From positions 1-38,802 of the IMG/VR virus record IMGVR_UViG_3300037891_001110: DNA of 38,802 bases; one strand, given 5' to 3'. The translations under genes and the position numbers were made by a program. Position 1 is the stretch's first letter. Each line of letters begins with the position of its first letter. Positions 23,301-31,832 of this stretch are shown here, in pieces. The notes under the pieces were generated by a model. It worked only from the letters and a program-made list of their open reading frames with translations. It was not told where the DNA came from and searched no databases. The stretch is from a virus.

Positions 23301-26300
23301 TAACTGGACTCAATGTAGTTCAAACCACTGGTAATCTAATTGAAAATTATGTACAACATGAAGTTTGGCCTCGTCGTAATGTTTTACATACAGTTAAATT
23401 AAATGCTTATCACGGTCATCCGTGGGGTAATAATGTTAGAGTGGATTTAGACAGTCAATGGCCTTATAGTGGTATCATATCACAAACTGGATTAAATGTT
23501 CTTCGTGGTAATCTTATTGATATTCAATTTGATTCAAGTTCAAACGCTGCTACTAAAATGCATAGTTCTATTGGTGCTTGGGACAATGATTTTAACAAGT
23601 ATAATCATTTAGGTAGTCCATATAATTCTGGTATCATTTCTGTAACAGGGCTTAATGTGGGAGATGATGGAAACAGAACAAGTTATACCATAGAAAATGA
23701 TTGGCCTTATAAATACAATATCGATGCTACTGGACTTAATATTGTTAGAGGTGATGATTTTAGCAATGCTCTTAATGGTATAGGTTATAATATTGAACCA
23801 GATGATCATCATCGTTATGATTTATTTTCTTTAAATAAAATTAAACATGCGACTAATAGTCAAACCTTGACTGTTGACAATTCTAGTAGAAGAACAGAAC
23901 ATTTTCTAGATGATAAAGCTTTTATTAGTTATTGTAATGTAAAAAATATGAGACCTTCTGATAATTTAGTTTTATTAGCAGAATTAGAGCTTAGGTTAAA
24001 TGATAATTGTATTACTGTTACAGTGCCATCAGTGGCTGACTTAAATTCCACTAATTCTCAAAAAGAAACTGAAATAGGTGAGAGTGCGTTTTCGGAAGTG
24101 ACTCTAGGAGGAATAACAGATGCAGCTAATAGTGATTACGGTTTATGGGATCCTTGGCAATTAGAAATTGATAATTCAAGTTTTCCTTTAAAACTAGCTG
24201 TTAGTATAAGTGGAAATAGCGTCACTCTTATGGACGATGATCCAATTGAATTTACAACAAATATTGATACAATTTATAGTAGTGATAAGGGTCAAGCTAA
24301 TCAAGTAAACGGTAATAGTAATTTGAATCTAGGTAGGGATGAATTGATATATGAAAAACATAGAACCAGTAAGGCATTAGGTATATCTAGATCAGCTGGA
24401 CTTAGTATAGATTTTGGTGTTAGTCCTAGCGAACATGGACACAGCATTACTGGAACATTTGATTTTGATCATCAACAAGGTATAACTAATTTAATTAATC
24501 CATCAGCTTCAGGAATTACTCTATCTTTAGATCCTGCTAGTAATCCATATACTTTAGGTTCCACCCAAGCTATGACACTTAAAGCTATTGTGACACCTTC
24601 TATAAATTCATCTACTTATAATATAAATGGTTGTATTGGTATTAAATATAGTGTAACAAATACAAAATATAAAAGACAATACAGAAAACATTTAGGAACA
24701 GCAACTGCTGACGGTACAGATCAATTCGGAGCAGAAATTTTAATAGGTGATCAAGTATATAGATATTTTACATCCACAGCCAGAACAGCAGAGACAAAAT
24801 GTGTTATTTCTAATCATAGGTATTTAAAATGTGAAAATATGGAACAGGCACCAACAATTACTTTTACTACACAGCCTACAAATCAAACATCAGAAGCTGG
24901 AGCTGCAACTTTCACAGCGGTTGCAAAAATAAATGATTATACTGATCCTCTTTACCAATGGCAAGAAGCTCCTGCTGGAACCACAAACTTTACTAACATG
25001 TCAGGAAAGAATAATTCTACTTTAAGTCTAACTGGTATGCAACACCCAGCAGACAATGGTAAGAGATACAGAGTTACAGTAATGGCTTATGATGGACTTA
25101 CAACCTCCACAAGTAATTATGCTACGCTTACCACATCACCACCTACTATTACTGTTATTACTCACCCAACAGATCAAATTATAGCAACGAACGGAACAGC
25201 CTCATTCTATTCGAATGCTACTGCGAATGTTGGTGGAACCACTATTGATAAACAATGGCAGGTTAGTACAAATGATGGAGCAAGTTACAGCGACATATCT
25301 GGTGCTACATCTAATACTGTAAATCTAACAGGATTAACAAGTTCGGATCATAATAATCTATATAGATGTAAATTTAGTTCTTCAGGATTTAGTACAGTCT
25401 ACAGTAATTCAGCAGAGCTATTCTTTGTATCAACAGGTAGTGGTGGTGGTGGTATAGAACTTGCTATTGCCATTAATGGTCATCCTACAAGTCAAACAAT
25501 TAGTAGAGGAATTGCAGTTTGGACTGCTTCGGCTACTCTAAGTGGTAGTAGTTCATTCGAATTATATTATATATGGGAAAAAAGCACTAACGGAGGAACA
25601 AGTTACTCTCAAGTGCGAGCAGGTGTTGATCTGACTAGTATCAGTAATGATCTGTCTGTTAGTTACTCTAACGGTAAGTACGGTCCAAGTCCATCATCGA
25701 CTGACGACACAGGTGGTCTAACGTATGATCCTTATGATCAATCATTATGGAGAATTAAAGTTAGGATAAATGGATTTGGTAATGACGTAGAAGTTATAAG
25801 TAATTCTGCTACTCTCACAGTAAAAGAAATTGATATTACAAGTCAGCCTGACGGAGCTAAAATTAATGGTAAGACTATGATAACTCGTAATTACGCACGA
25901 AACTACATTCCTACCAATAACGGCTCTGCAACACTATCGGTAACAGCTGTTGCTCGTAATAGTTCAGCTACATTGCATTATCAATGGCAAGAATCTTCTA
26001 ACGGTTATACTTGGACAGATATATCTGGAAAAACTAGCGCAACATTATCTCTTGCAGGGTTAACACAAAATACCACAGAAAATGAGTATAGATGCTTAGT
26101 AGATGACGCTGCATTAAGTGGTAGTGACAGTACAGGTAGTATGGTAAGACAAGCTAGTTCACAGGCTAGGATTACTACTTCTACCTTTATCTCAGCTTCA
26201 AACACCAACATAGATGATAATACAAGCTTTGCTACGGTTGACCGAGATTCAACAGGCACAGTTAGTGAAACAATGTTTATCACATTCTGTTATGATCTAA

Positions 26301-26548
26301 CAGATGAAGTTGGTCATGGTGTATCGCTTGATGCACAAGCTGATGGAACTGCGACTATTGAGTTCGGTCAGCCACCAGCGTTGACTTCAGTTGCTTCATT
26401 CTCTGCAACCCATCCTAATCAAGTGACTAACAACAAAAATATCGGAGCATCTAACAGTACAGCATATTCTGCTGGTGATGTTATCAATCTTAAAGTTACT
26501 GGTCAAGTCAGTCAGTATCTAGCTAGACTTAATATTCCATTACCTTAA
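20354..26548 (+). CDS. Giant repeat fibre with Ig-like domains
   Basis: The 2064-residue protein is the largest in the window. Order: an N-terminal attachment motif shared with the gene before it (residues 1-50); about a dozen tandem repeats of usually 85 residues (about 146-1135), each with two SGxxSxTGLN half-units; a non-repeated region (about 1136-1495); four Ig-like domains, recognisable by the YQWQ or WQ strand and the YRC or YR strand (about 1500-1600, 1600-1695, 1700-1815 and 1820-1940); and a beta-rich C-terminal cap (about 1945-2064). It lacks a signal peptide. A long tail fibre or virion surface fibre is the best reading. It is followed by small membrane genes and a second papain-fold protein. 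Confidence 0.88.
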   Translation: MADSKITQLSLSPYALDKDLIVVVTGHLEEGAFPRNTKMPLSYIRRYVVRLNLLTNPQSGISTFYNSGLNILTINHTPITGNLMRYDYADTHPHDQTISTTGLNSIQGNNIEVEFSKLSPAATSMHERNGSWSEGFNKEANLEDPYYSGIISVTGVNAVTENNIIKDYESVWPYSGHYYNSGLNTIGGNSIDIAFLETDDAANAMSTRGGGWHDGFAKNNLEGRYWSGIISLTGLNAYSGAPYGNLMRVDIDVDQWPYSGVLSTTGLNSIGGNLVDIQFESTSEAASWMHSKNGGWHHTFNKNNNLGNKYHSGIISITGLNAYSGAPYGNLMRVDFDVDQWPYSGVISQTGLNAIVGNNMDIVFKATSEAAVGMHARDGGWHDEFSKTSNLGNKYHSGIISTTGLNAYSGAPYGNLMRVDFDVDEWPYSGVISQTGLNSIMGNNIDIQFQATSEAAQWMNSKDGGWHDNFSKTNNLGNKYHSGIISMTGLNAYSGAPYGNLMRVDFDVDQWPYSGVISQTGINAIVGNNMDIVFQSTSEAAVGMHDRDGGWHDDFSKTNNLGNKYHSGIISMTGLNAYSGAPYGNLMRVDFDVDQWPYSGVISQTGLNSIMGNNIDIQFQSTSEAAQGMHARDGGWHDGFSKTNNLGNKYHSGIISITGLNAYSGAPYGNLMRVDFDVDQWPYSGVISQTGLNSIVGNNMDIVFQATSEAAVGMDDRRGAWDRKFTTNHLGNKYHSGIVSTTGLNVYGGHPYGNLMRVDFDVDQWPYSGVISQTGLNVIQGNLIDVRFKSNSLAAQGMHSRNGNWLEGFNKSTHLGERYHSGIISVTGLNAYSGAPYGNLIRVDFDVNQWPYSGVISQTGLNVIRGNNIDIQVQSTSEAATAMHSRNASWLNTFNKNNHLGNKYHSGIISITGVNARTENLLVKEYEDVWPYTGVYYNTGLNATAGNHVEIQFSTDTDADFHYKKPNGTSRMGGKYQSGIISVTGLNVVQTTGNLIENYVQHEVWPRRNVLHTVKLNAYHGHPWGNNVRVDLDSQWPYSGIISQTGLNVLRGNLIDIQFDSSSNAATKMHSSIGAWDNDFNKYNHLGSPYNSGIISVTGLNVGDDGNRTSYTIENDWPYKYNIDATGLNIVRGDDFSNALNGIGYNIEPDDHHRYDLFSLNKIKHATNSQTLTVDNSSRRTEHFLDDKAFISYCNVKNMRPSDNLVLLAELELRLNDNCITVTVPSVADLNSTNSQKETEIGESAFSEVTLGGITDAANSDYGLWDPWQLEIDNSSFPLKLAVSISGNSVTLMDDDPIEFTTNIDTIYSSDKGQANQVNGNSNLNLGRDELIYEKHRTSKALGISRSAGLSIDFGVSPSEHGHSITGTFDFDHQQGITNLINPSASGITLSLDPASNPYTLGSTQAMTLKAIVTPSINSSTYNINGCIGIKYSVTNTKYKRQYRKHLGTATADGTDQFGAEILIGDQVYRYFTSTARTAETKCVISNHRYLKCENMEQAPTITFTTQPTNQTSEAGAATFTAVAKINDYTDPLYQWQEAPAGTTNFTNMSGKNNSTLSLTGMQHPADNGKRYRVTVMAYDGLTTSTSNYATLTTSPPTITVITHPTDQIIATNGTASFYSNATANVGGTTIDKQWQVSTNDGASYSDISGATSNTVNLTGLTSSDHNNLYRCKFSSSGFSTVYSNSAELFFVSTGSGGGGIELAIAINGHPTSQTISRGIAVWTASATLSGSSSFELYYIWEKSTNGGTSYSQVRAGVDLTSISNDLSVSYSNGKYGPSPSSTDDTGGLTYDPYDQSLWRIKVRINGFGNDVEVISNSATLTVKEIDITSQPDGAKINGKTMITRNYARNYIPTNNGSATLSVTAVARNSSATLHYQWQESSNGYTWTDISGKTSATLSLAGLTQNTTENEYRCLVDDAALSGSDSTGSMVRQASSQARITTSTFISASNTNIDDNTSFATVDRDSTGTVSETMFITFCYDLTDEVGHGVSLDAQADGTATIEFGQPPALTSVASFSATHPNQVTNNKNIGASNSTAYSAGDVINLKVTGQVSQYLARLNIPLP
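20789..23758 (+). repeat. Tandem 255-bp repeat array inside the giant fibre gene
   Basis: Unit starts (codon for the Tyr of the YxSGIIS motif) are at 20789, 21026, 21281, 21536, 21791, 22046, 22301, 22553, 22808, 23063, 23279 and 23621. Most are exactly 255 bases apart, one 252. The first unit and the last two are irregular, and a partial relative lies upstream near 20540. Each unit encodes YHSGIIS-TGLNAYSGAPYG, then VDFDVDQWPYSG, then VISQTGLN, TSEAA and GGWHD blocks. The protein is far better conserved than the DNA: synonymous codons differ widely between units. Units from 21281 to 22552 alternate between two types (see findings). Confidence 0.95.
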
Positions 26549-26552
26549 TTAT

Positions 26553-26564
26553 AGTGTATATAAT
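26553..26564 (+). promoter_or_regulatory. Copy of the recurrent intergenic GTGTAT motif
   Basis: AGTGTATATAAT lies 4 bases after the giant fibre stop and 14 bases before the start codon of the next small gene, whose ribosome site is GGAGG. Confidence 0.4.
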
Positions 26565-26578
26565 ATTGGAGGTAAACT

Positions 26579-26737
26579 ATGAGATTTTTAGATAAGATTG
26601 CATTAAATAGATTAATTGCTATTATTACTAGCTTTATTCTAAGTATTATTAAAATTTTTAGTCCTAACAAAGATGTGGTATCTCCTCCTAAAAAGAGAAG
26701 ACCATTAAAAGACTTACTAGATAAATGGATTAAGTAA
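26579..26737 (+). CDS. Small membrane protein (52 residues)
   Basis: The ATG at 26579 is preceded by TTGGAGG, an excellent ribosome site. The frame runs to TAA at 26735-26737. The product has a hydrophobic helix (about residues 11-27, RLIAIITSFILSIIKIF) and a basic tail (PPKKRRPLKDLL). It is too short for automatic listing but well supported by its ribosome site, its place right after the fibre gene, and the 2-base distance to the next gene. Function unknown. Confidence 0.7.
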   Translation: MRFLDKIALNRLIAIITSFILSIIKIFSPNKDVVSPPKKRRPLKDLLDKWIK

Positions 26738-26739
26738 AC

Positions 26740-26973
26740 ATGATTAAATTTATTTTCGGTACACTACTGATAGGTTCTTTAGTTTTTGCTGCAACACCTG
26801 AATATAGTACAACAGCCGTTGTTACACTTGCTGGTGGTATTGTAAAAGCATCTCAGAAGGATGATGTAGTAGAAAAATATAAACGTAAAGACTGTCCTGT
26901 TTGTAAAGGCAAGGGATGGTATTTGAGTGGTGATGGCATAGCCAAAATTAATTGTCAATATTGTGAGCCTTAA
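26740..26973 (+). CDS. Small secreted protein with DnaJ-like zinc motif
   Basis: The 77-residue product starts with a signal peptide (MIKFIFGTLLIGSLVFAATP, probable cleavage after FAA). A second small hydrophobic stretch follows. It ends in CPVCKGKGW ... CQYC, the CxxCxGxG plus CxxC layout of the DnaJ zinc ribbon. In DnaJ this element binds unfolded protein or acts in thiol exchange. A secreted single-unit version is unusual. Whether it binds metal or forms disulfides outside the cytoplasm is open. It lies 2 bases after the previous small gene. Confidence 0.7.
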   Translation: MIKFIFGTLLIGSLVFAATPEYSTTAVVTLAGGIVKASQKDDVVEKYKRKDCPVCKGKGWYLSGDGIAKINCQYCEP

Positions 26974-26993
26974 TTAGAAAGGTAGTTGGTTAT

Positions 26994-27374
26994 ATGAGTA
27001 AACCTAATGAAAAATTAGAAAAAATTGCATTAGATATTCTGGGAACGCAAGAGCTGCCAAAAGAAAAATTCGGTAGTGTCATCATGATTATTATGATGAT
27101 AGCTATTTTGGTGAATTGTATCCGAGTCATACAAGAATGCAATAAAAATAAAGAAGATGAAGATCAGCTTTCTATGTATAAAAAACACATTAAAGAAATA
27201 TGTGAGTATAGAGGTTGGTTTCCTAAAATGAAATTGCGTAAAATGATTAGACAAGAATTAAAACCCGAAGACTATAGAACATATGGTAGACCATTAGTTC
27301 GTGCTATCTTCGATAAAGGAGCCCGTATCACGGATGATGAAGTTTTAACCCTGATGGAGATAACTAAGAAATGA
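26994..27374 (+). CDS. Single-pass membrane protein, unknown function
   Basis: The 126-residue product has a methionine- and isoleucine-rich membrane helix (about residues 27-43, VIMIIMMIAILVNCI). A basic soluble domain follows (GWFPKMKLRKMIRQELKPEDYRTYG), ending with a helix. No family can be named. Its stop overlaps the start of the next gene by 4 bases (ATGA), and the set 26579-27622 reads as four small membrane or secreted proteins made together. Confidence 0.65.
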   Translation: MSKPNEKLEKIALDILGTQELPKEKFGSVIMIIMMIAILVNCIRVIQECNKNKEDEDQLSMYKKHIKEICEYRGWFPKMKLRKMIRQELKPEDYRTYGRPLVRAIFDKGARITDDEVLTLMEITKK

Positions 27375-27622
27375 TTAGTTTAATAATATGGTGTGTATAC
27401 GGTATATTTGTCGGTTCTATTGCTAAAGCTATTATACCGGGAGAAGAAAACTTTGGTTTCTTTAAAACCATTGCTCTCGGTGTGGCAGGATCTTATATGG
27501 GCGGTGCTGTACTGTATCTGTTAGGTTCTTATAATACAGTAGAACCTTCAGGTATTTTTATGGGCGTGGCAGGTGCGGCGCTTAGTATAGTCTTATATAA
27601 TAAACTAACGGATGGCAAATAA
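27371..27622 (+). CDS. Transglycosylase-associated (GlsB/YeaQ/YmgE) family membrane protein
   Basis: The 83-residue product has three hydrophobic helices and the glycine-rich signature of this family: IWCVYGIFVGSIAKAIIPG at the start, then TIALGVAGSYMGGAVLYLLG, and a last helix GVAGAALSIVLYN. Cellular members are small stress-related inner-membrane proteins with no proven enzyme activity. The name comes from an early association only. A phage copy is uncommon but not unknown. It overlaps the next gene by 11 bases. Confidence 0.8.
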   Translation: MISLIIWCVYGIFVGSIAKAIIPGEENFGFFKTIALGVAGSYMGGAVLYLLGSYNTVEPSGIFMGVAGAALSIVLYNKLTDGK

Positions 27623-28538
27623 ATCAGCAGTTATTCTCTGGTTATATCATACAGATCTAGCAGATGAATTTGTGGAATTATTAAAACCTCATGAAAAATA
27701 TGTAGATATATTTCTAGGGGTATGTAAAGACCATGACAATCATCAGGTTGAATCTTTATTTAAGGATAATTTCTCTAATGTATATCTGGAATACCTAAAC
27801 AATGGAGGTACAGATATTTTACCTACTTTAAATTTATTAGAAAAATGCACTGATTATCCACATCTATTCAAGTTACATTCTAAAAAAAATAATTGGGGTA
27901 TGAATAAACAAGTAAATTGGAGAGTTCTACTGTGCAATGACATCCTATATAAAGACAACTTTAAGTGGACATTAGACAGATTGAAACAAGATCATATAGG
28001 TATAGTAGCTTCTAACTGTATGATTATGAAAAATAATGAATATACTAATACTAATAAAATAGCTGAGATAGTAGACATCGTTGGTTTAGATTATAGTCGG
28101 TTAAGAATAAAAAGTTTTATTGGTGGTAATATTTTTGCTATAAAAACTAAATTATTATTACCATTTCTTAACCAGCCTAAATTAAAAAAGTTATTATCTC
28201 AAGAAATTGGCTTGATAAAAGATGACGATGGAGGAACTTACGTGCATAGTATGGAAAGACTTTTTGGATATATGGCAGAGTATTACGGTAAAACTATATG
28301 CGGAGCACCATGTAAAACTCAAATTATACTTAATCCTAGAATAAAAACACGTAGACTTCACCTTATAAAACTTTATAATAATGAATGTTACGTCCAAGAA
28401 AACCCTGATATCTATGGTAGTATATTGGATGATAATGATACATACATCAAAATCAGTTGGAAAAATCAAGATGTATCAACGATAAGGCTATATAAAAAAC
28501 TTAACAATAAATATTTAATAAACTACGATTATGCTTAG
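27612..28538 (+). CDS. RgpF-like rhamnan/polysaccharide biosynthesis protein
   Basis: The 308-residue protein resembles the rhamnan synthesis F (RgpF-like) group. It has AVILWLYHTDLADEFVELL at the N-terminus, then LFKLHSKKNNWGMNKQVNWR (family pattern KLHxKK...WR) near residues 84-103, and IGGNIFAIKTKLLLPF near 182-197. Members take part in rhamnose-glucose polysaccharide assembly. Rhamnose-pathway genes rmlB and rmlC are present at the end of the window, which agrees with this. It overlaps the small membrane gene before it by 11 bases and the papain-fold gene after it by 8. Confidence 0.7.
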   Translation: MANKSAVILWLYHTDLADEFVELLKPHEKYVDIFLGVCKDHDNHQVESLFKDNFSNVYLEYLNNGGTDILPTLNLLEKCTDYPHLFKLHSKKNNWGMNKQVNWRVLLCNDILYKDNFKWTLDRLKQDHIGIVASNCMIMKNNEYTNTNKIAEIVDIVGLDYSRLRIKSFIGGNIFAIKTKLLLPFLNQPKLKKLLSQEIGLIKDDDGGTYVHSMERLFGYMAEYYGKTICGAPCKTQIILNPRIKTRRLHLIKLYNNECYVQENPDIYGSILDDNDTYIKISWKNQDVSTIRLYKKLNNKYLINYDYA

Positions 28539-30321
28539 TCCAGAAGAATTATATAAAGAATACAGTACCAATCCCTGTATAGGTGGATTATCTAGTCCAT
28601 TCACCCAGATAACTGCATCAGAAGTATATAATCAATTAGGTGGGAATGATATGGGTGCAGGAACACCTATGAATTTATTACGTATAGTTAATTTCCTTAA
28701 ATTAGTTAAATATCCTTGTGTAGAAAATGCTCCAGGATATAGTGATATTGTAGATACAGGTGATAATAAATTGTCTCCTACTTTTAAATTTTTACAGAAA
28801 CTAGACATTGAAGCATATAAAGAACGTCAACCTAGTGTTCGAGCAGGCACTTCATATGCAGTCAGAAATTGTTGTGATTTAAGCAGGGCTTGTCATCATA
28901 CAGCAGCAGGGACAACTGATAAGTGGATTCATCGAATGGCTACAGAATATTTAGAATATTTTGCTCATAGATCATTACCTGACTGTTTACTAATGTGTGG
29001 TCCTGATTTAATAGATAAAGTAGCAGCTATGTTTTATCGAGGACCGGGAGGAAAGGTAGGAGCAGGAGAACCTATTGATGCTTCCGGTGCTAGTAGCGAT
29101 GATCCAGGTGGAGATATACTAGCTAATTTTGTAGGTGACCCAGGTATGCTTTGTTTTCCTCTTACTTCTGGAGGTAGAGGAGCGCCGGGTGCTGCTCATG
29201 GATGTTGGACTCCATCACCTAATATTACGGGTGAAGAACCTAAATGCTATGCTTTTGATCAATGTCCAACAGACCCTAATACTGGAGCAGTTACTAATCC
29301 TGATCATCCTTGTTGCAAACAAGGTAGCATATATCATATAAATGAATGTCAAAATGATGGTAAGAAATCTGTTGTGGATAGAGATATGGATTTTTCATAT
29401 TGGATTAAATCCGATGATGGACGTTTTGATGGAACTATAAATAACGGTAGACTAGGAGAATTATTAAAACATGTAGGTATACTTGAACGTAAAATATATC
29501 ATGGATATGCAGACTTTACTAACCAATGTGATGGTACTGCACCTCCAATTAGTCTTGAGGATATATTCTTTTCACATTTTCAGGAAGTTAATGATTTTAA
29601 TTATGTTACAAACTCATCAACTGATACTGATTCTGTTGAAATAGAACGAGCTAAAACAGTGTCTATGATTATAAAAGCATCAGTACAGGCTAGCTCTAGT
29701 AGTATAACCATAAATACTGATACTGATTGGATGTTAAAAAGAGTTAGAGATTTAGTATACAATGGTTATGGAGTAATGCTTTTAAGTAACACAGGTTTTA
29801 ATGACACTAGAGATTCTACAGGAGTCTCCTATCCTGATCGCGTATTTTATCATACATATAATATTATTGGATATGATGATACTAAAATTGATTATCCTGA
29901 ATGTGTTTATGTACTACAACTACCATTTGGAGAATGGAATAGTGGAGGTCATCCTTCATGGGGTCCACTGCCTACGGGTAGTTTTTTAGTCACAGAAAGT
30001 CATCTTAAATGCTTAATAGATTATTATCCTACAAGCGATCATTATGGTTGTAAAAGAGAAGTGTGTATTAATACAGTGGCTAATGACTGCACTGATCCGT
30101 CTGTTGCAGACCAATACAAGGGCTGTGGCTCCGATTATGAAGGCAGATGCAGTCCTTACTACTGTACTAAACAGCAACGAGCTTGTGGGTTGTTACTTAC
30201 TATGTCTTTAAATGATGGTTTTCCAGCTCAGGATCTTAATTACGAACAGTTTTATCCTATATCTCATTGGAAAGAACAATTCAAAGAAAAAACCCTCTAT
30301 TATAAACCACCTCCAGCATAA
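28531..30321 (+). CDS. Catalytically degenerate papain-fold protein with Cys-rich inserts
   Basis: The 596-residue protein is a diverged paralog of the papain-fold peptidase at 18565. Matching landmarks are AYKERQ ... NCCDLSRA (AYIERQ ... NGCDLTRA in the active copy), FYHTYNIIGYDD (WNHAMAWTACDD), and GEWNSGGHPSWGPLPTGSFLV (GKFNSGGHPEWGPIPDGSFLI). At the nucleophile site Gly replaces Cys, and QLPFG replaces QNSWG, so the asparagine is lost; the histidine stays. Compared with the 308-residue copy it has long inserts, including a cysteine-rich stretch (about residues 205-275). A second cysteine-rich tail follows (about 508-560). It is probably a structural or binding protein, not a protease. Confidence 0.8.
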   Translation: MLSPEELYKEYSTNPCIGGLSSPFTQITASEVYNQLGGNDMGAGTPMNLLRIVNFLKLVKYPCVENAPGYSDIVDTGDNKLSPTFKFLQKLDIEAYKERQPSVRAGTSYAVRNCCDLSRACHHTAAGTTDKWIHRMATEYLEYFAHRSLPDCLLMCGPDLIDKVAAMFYRGPGGKVGAGEPIDASGASSDDPGGDILANFVGDPGMLCFPLTSGGRGAPGAAHGCWTPSPNITGEEPKCYAFDQCPTDPNTGAVTNPDHPCCKQGSIYHINECQNDGKKSVVDRDMDFSYWIKSDDGRFDGTINNGRLGELLKHVGILERKIYHGYADFTNQCDGTAPPISLEDIFFSHFQEVNDFNYVTNSSTDTDSVEIERAKTVSMIIKASVQASSSSITINTDTDWMLKRVRDLVYNGYGVMLLSNTGFNDTRDSTGVSYPDRVFYHTYNIIGYDDTKIDYPECVYVLQLPFGEWNSGGHPSWGPLPTGSFLVTESHLKCLIDYYPTSDHYGCKREVCINTVANDCTDPSVADQYKGCGSDYEGRCSPYYCTKQQRACGLLLTMSLNDGFPAQDLNYEQFYPISHWKEQFKEKTLYYKPPPA

Positions 30322-30332
30322 GGATGTAGATA

Positions 30333-31832
30333 ATGGCAAATTATGATATAGACTTATGTAATCTGGAATATTTGTTTGAGGATGTAACAGGAAGAATTCC
30401 TGCTAAAATTGTAGCACAAGTTGGTCAAGACTACAATATAATTTTATCTAATCCTGGTCAATCGTCTACTATAGCTACTTTAAGTATGCAAAGTCAATGT
30501 ATATCTGATATTGGGAAACTTAATATGGTTTTCCCTATTGAAACAGAAAACTCTCCCCTTTTTGGAATAAATATTGGTCTAAATACTTCAATTGGTGAAA
30601 TAGTTTGTAACCCTGCAGCACTTATAAATATAGCATCAAATAGTTTTCCGTTCTCTACATGCCATCTTGGGAAAATATCAAGTTCAAAACCTATAAGTAT
30701 AACTATGTCTCTTGATGCAAATACAACTATTGGTCAGATTGATTCTACTGATTTATCTTTAACTCAAATAACAGGCAGCATCAATGAGATAAAGCCTGGT
30801 CGAGATGCATCAGAGGTAGATATTAATAACTGTATACTTAGTAATATGAAAATAAATACTAGTGGTATTACAATTCAGAATCGTAGTTTAATTACTCAAT
30901 GTGAATTAATAACTAATATAACAGGAGAATTAGCAGGCTATAGAAGAGACTTCGGTGCTGGGAATAACCCTAAAGACGTTAGCGGCTTTTCAGTAGCCCG
31001 AGAGTTACCAACTATAACCATAGCCAACTCTGTAGTTAAGAATTGTACGGTATCAGGATATAATATAAGCTATAAAAGTCCTGGTAACACTCGTATATTT
31101 GGTACACACCCTGAACCTTTCGATTTAGTGTTTCAATACAAAGAAAATGCATCTATTCAGGATTTTCTAACAGTTGCAGGTAGCTTTCAGGCAGATCCCG
31201 ATTGGAGAGTTGAAAGAGAACAGCATAAGTCAGATAATGTCGACAGCTTTTCAATAACTAAATCATCTTTTACAAATACAGTAAGCATTATAAATTTTAA
31301 TAATATTCTATCATCCTTTGTTAATGTAGGTAGTGTTGGTTTGAGCGACCCTGTGCTACGACAGTCAGGACAACTCATACCAGCTAACCCTGATGCAACA
31401 CCACCAACGGAAGAAAGAATGGTTCCCACTTATCTTAGCGGTGCTCCATCTCTTAACTCTAATATACTTACTGTCGCAAAACAGATAGAACCAACCATAT
31501 ATGATCTTGAACCACCACAGCCTATCAGAACATCTATCTCTTTAAAAGGAATTGATCATAGTCATCAGGACTATAAATCCATAGGTTACTTACATGTTAA
31601 TTCTAATATTCAAGCTGATATTATCAGTCTATCAAAGGTAAGTAATTTAGGTACTATAAATTGTGATCATTTGTCTATAGCGGGTGCTGATGGTGCTCAA
31701 TTTGATAATGAACAAGGAGCAGGAAGTTTTTTAAATTATGGTACTATTAACTATGAAAAAAAACTAGGAACTATTATGAATATGCCCGGAGGAATTGTAA
31801 ATGGAGATAATACTACAGGAATAATAGCATGA
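30333..31832 (+). CDS. Beta-rich fibre-like virion protein
   Basis: The 499-residue protein is rich in Ser, Thr, Ile and Asn and shows many short strand-turn units (ISDIGKLNMVF, NTSIGEIVCNP, NTTIGQIDSTD, SSKPISITMSL). The spacing suggests a beta-helix or similar fibre fold. It has no signal peptide and no enzyme motif. A methionine- and asparagine-rich C-terminal segment with GTINCDH, GTINYEK and GTIMNMP echoes the same rung pattern. It follows the degenerate papain-fold gene by 11 bases and precedes the glycan operon with a 4-base overlap (ATGA). A receptor-binding or tailspike-like protein is inferred. Confidence 0.7.
   Translation: MANYDIDLCNLEYLFEDVTGRIPAKIVAQVGQDYNIILSNPGQSSTIATLSMQSQCISDIGKLNMVFPIETENSPLFGINIGLNTSIGEIVCNPAALINIASNSFPFSTCHLGKISSSKPISITMSLDANTTIGQIDSTDLSLTQITGSINEIKPGRDASEVDINNCILSNMKINTSGITIQNRSLITQCELITNITGELAGYRRDFGAGNNPKDVSGFSVARELPTITIANSVVKNCTVSGYNISYKSPGNTRIFGTHPEPFDLVFQYKENASIQDFLTVAGSFQADPDWRVEREQHKSDNVDSFSITKSSFTNTVSIINFNNILSSFVNVGSVGLSDPVLRQSGQLIPANPDATPPTEERMVPTYLSGAPSLNSNILTVAKQIEPTIYDLEPPQPIRTSISLKGIDHSHQDYKSIGYLHVNSNIQADIISLSKVSNLGTINCDHLSIAGADGAQFDNEQGAGSFLNYGTINYEKKLGTIMNMPGGIVNGDNTTGIIA

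Noticed and set aside
20789-23758. Regular 255-base repeats that could suggest a CRISPR array or satellite
   Set aside because: The repeats are in frame, conserved as protein rather than DNA, and lie inside one long open frame.
20354-26548. Diversity-generating retroelement acting on the fibre gene
   Set aside because: No reverse transcriptase and no adenine-biased template/variable pair is visible in the window.
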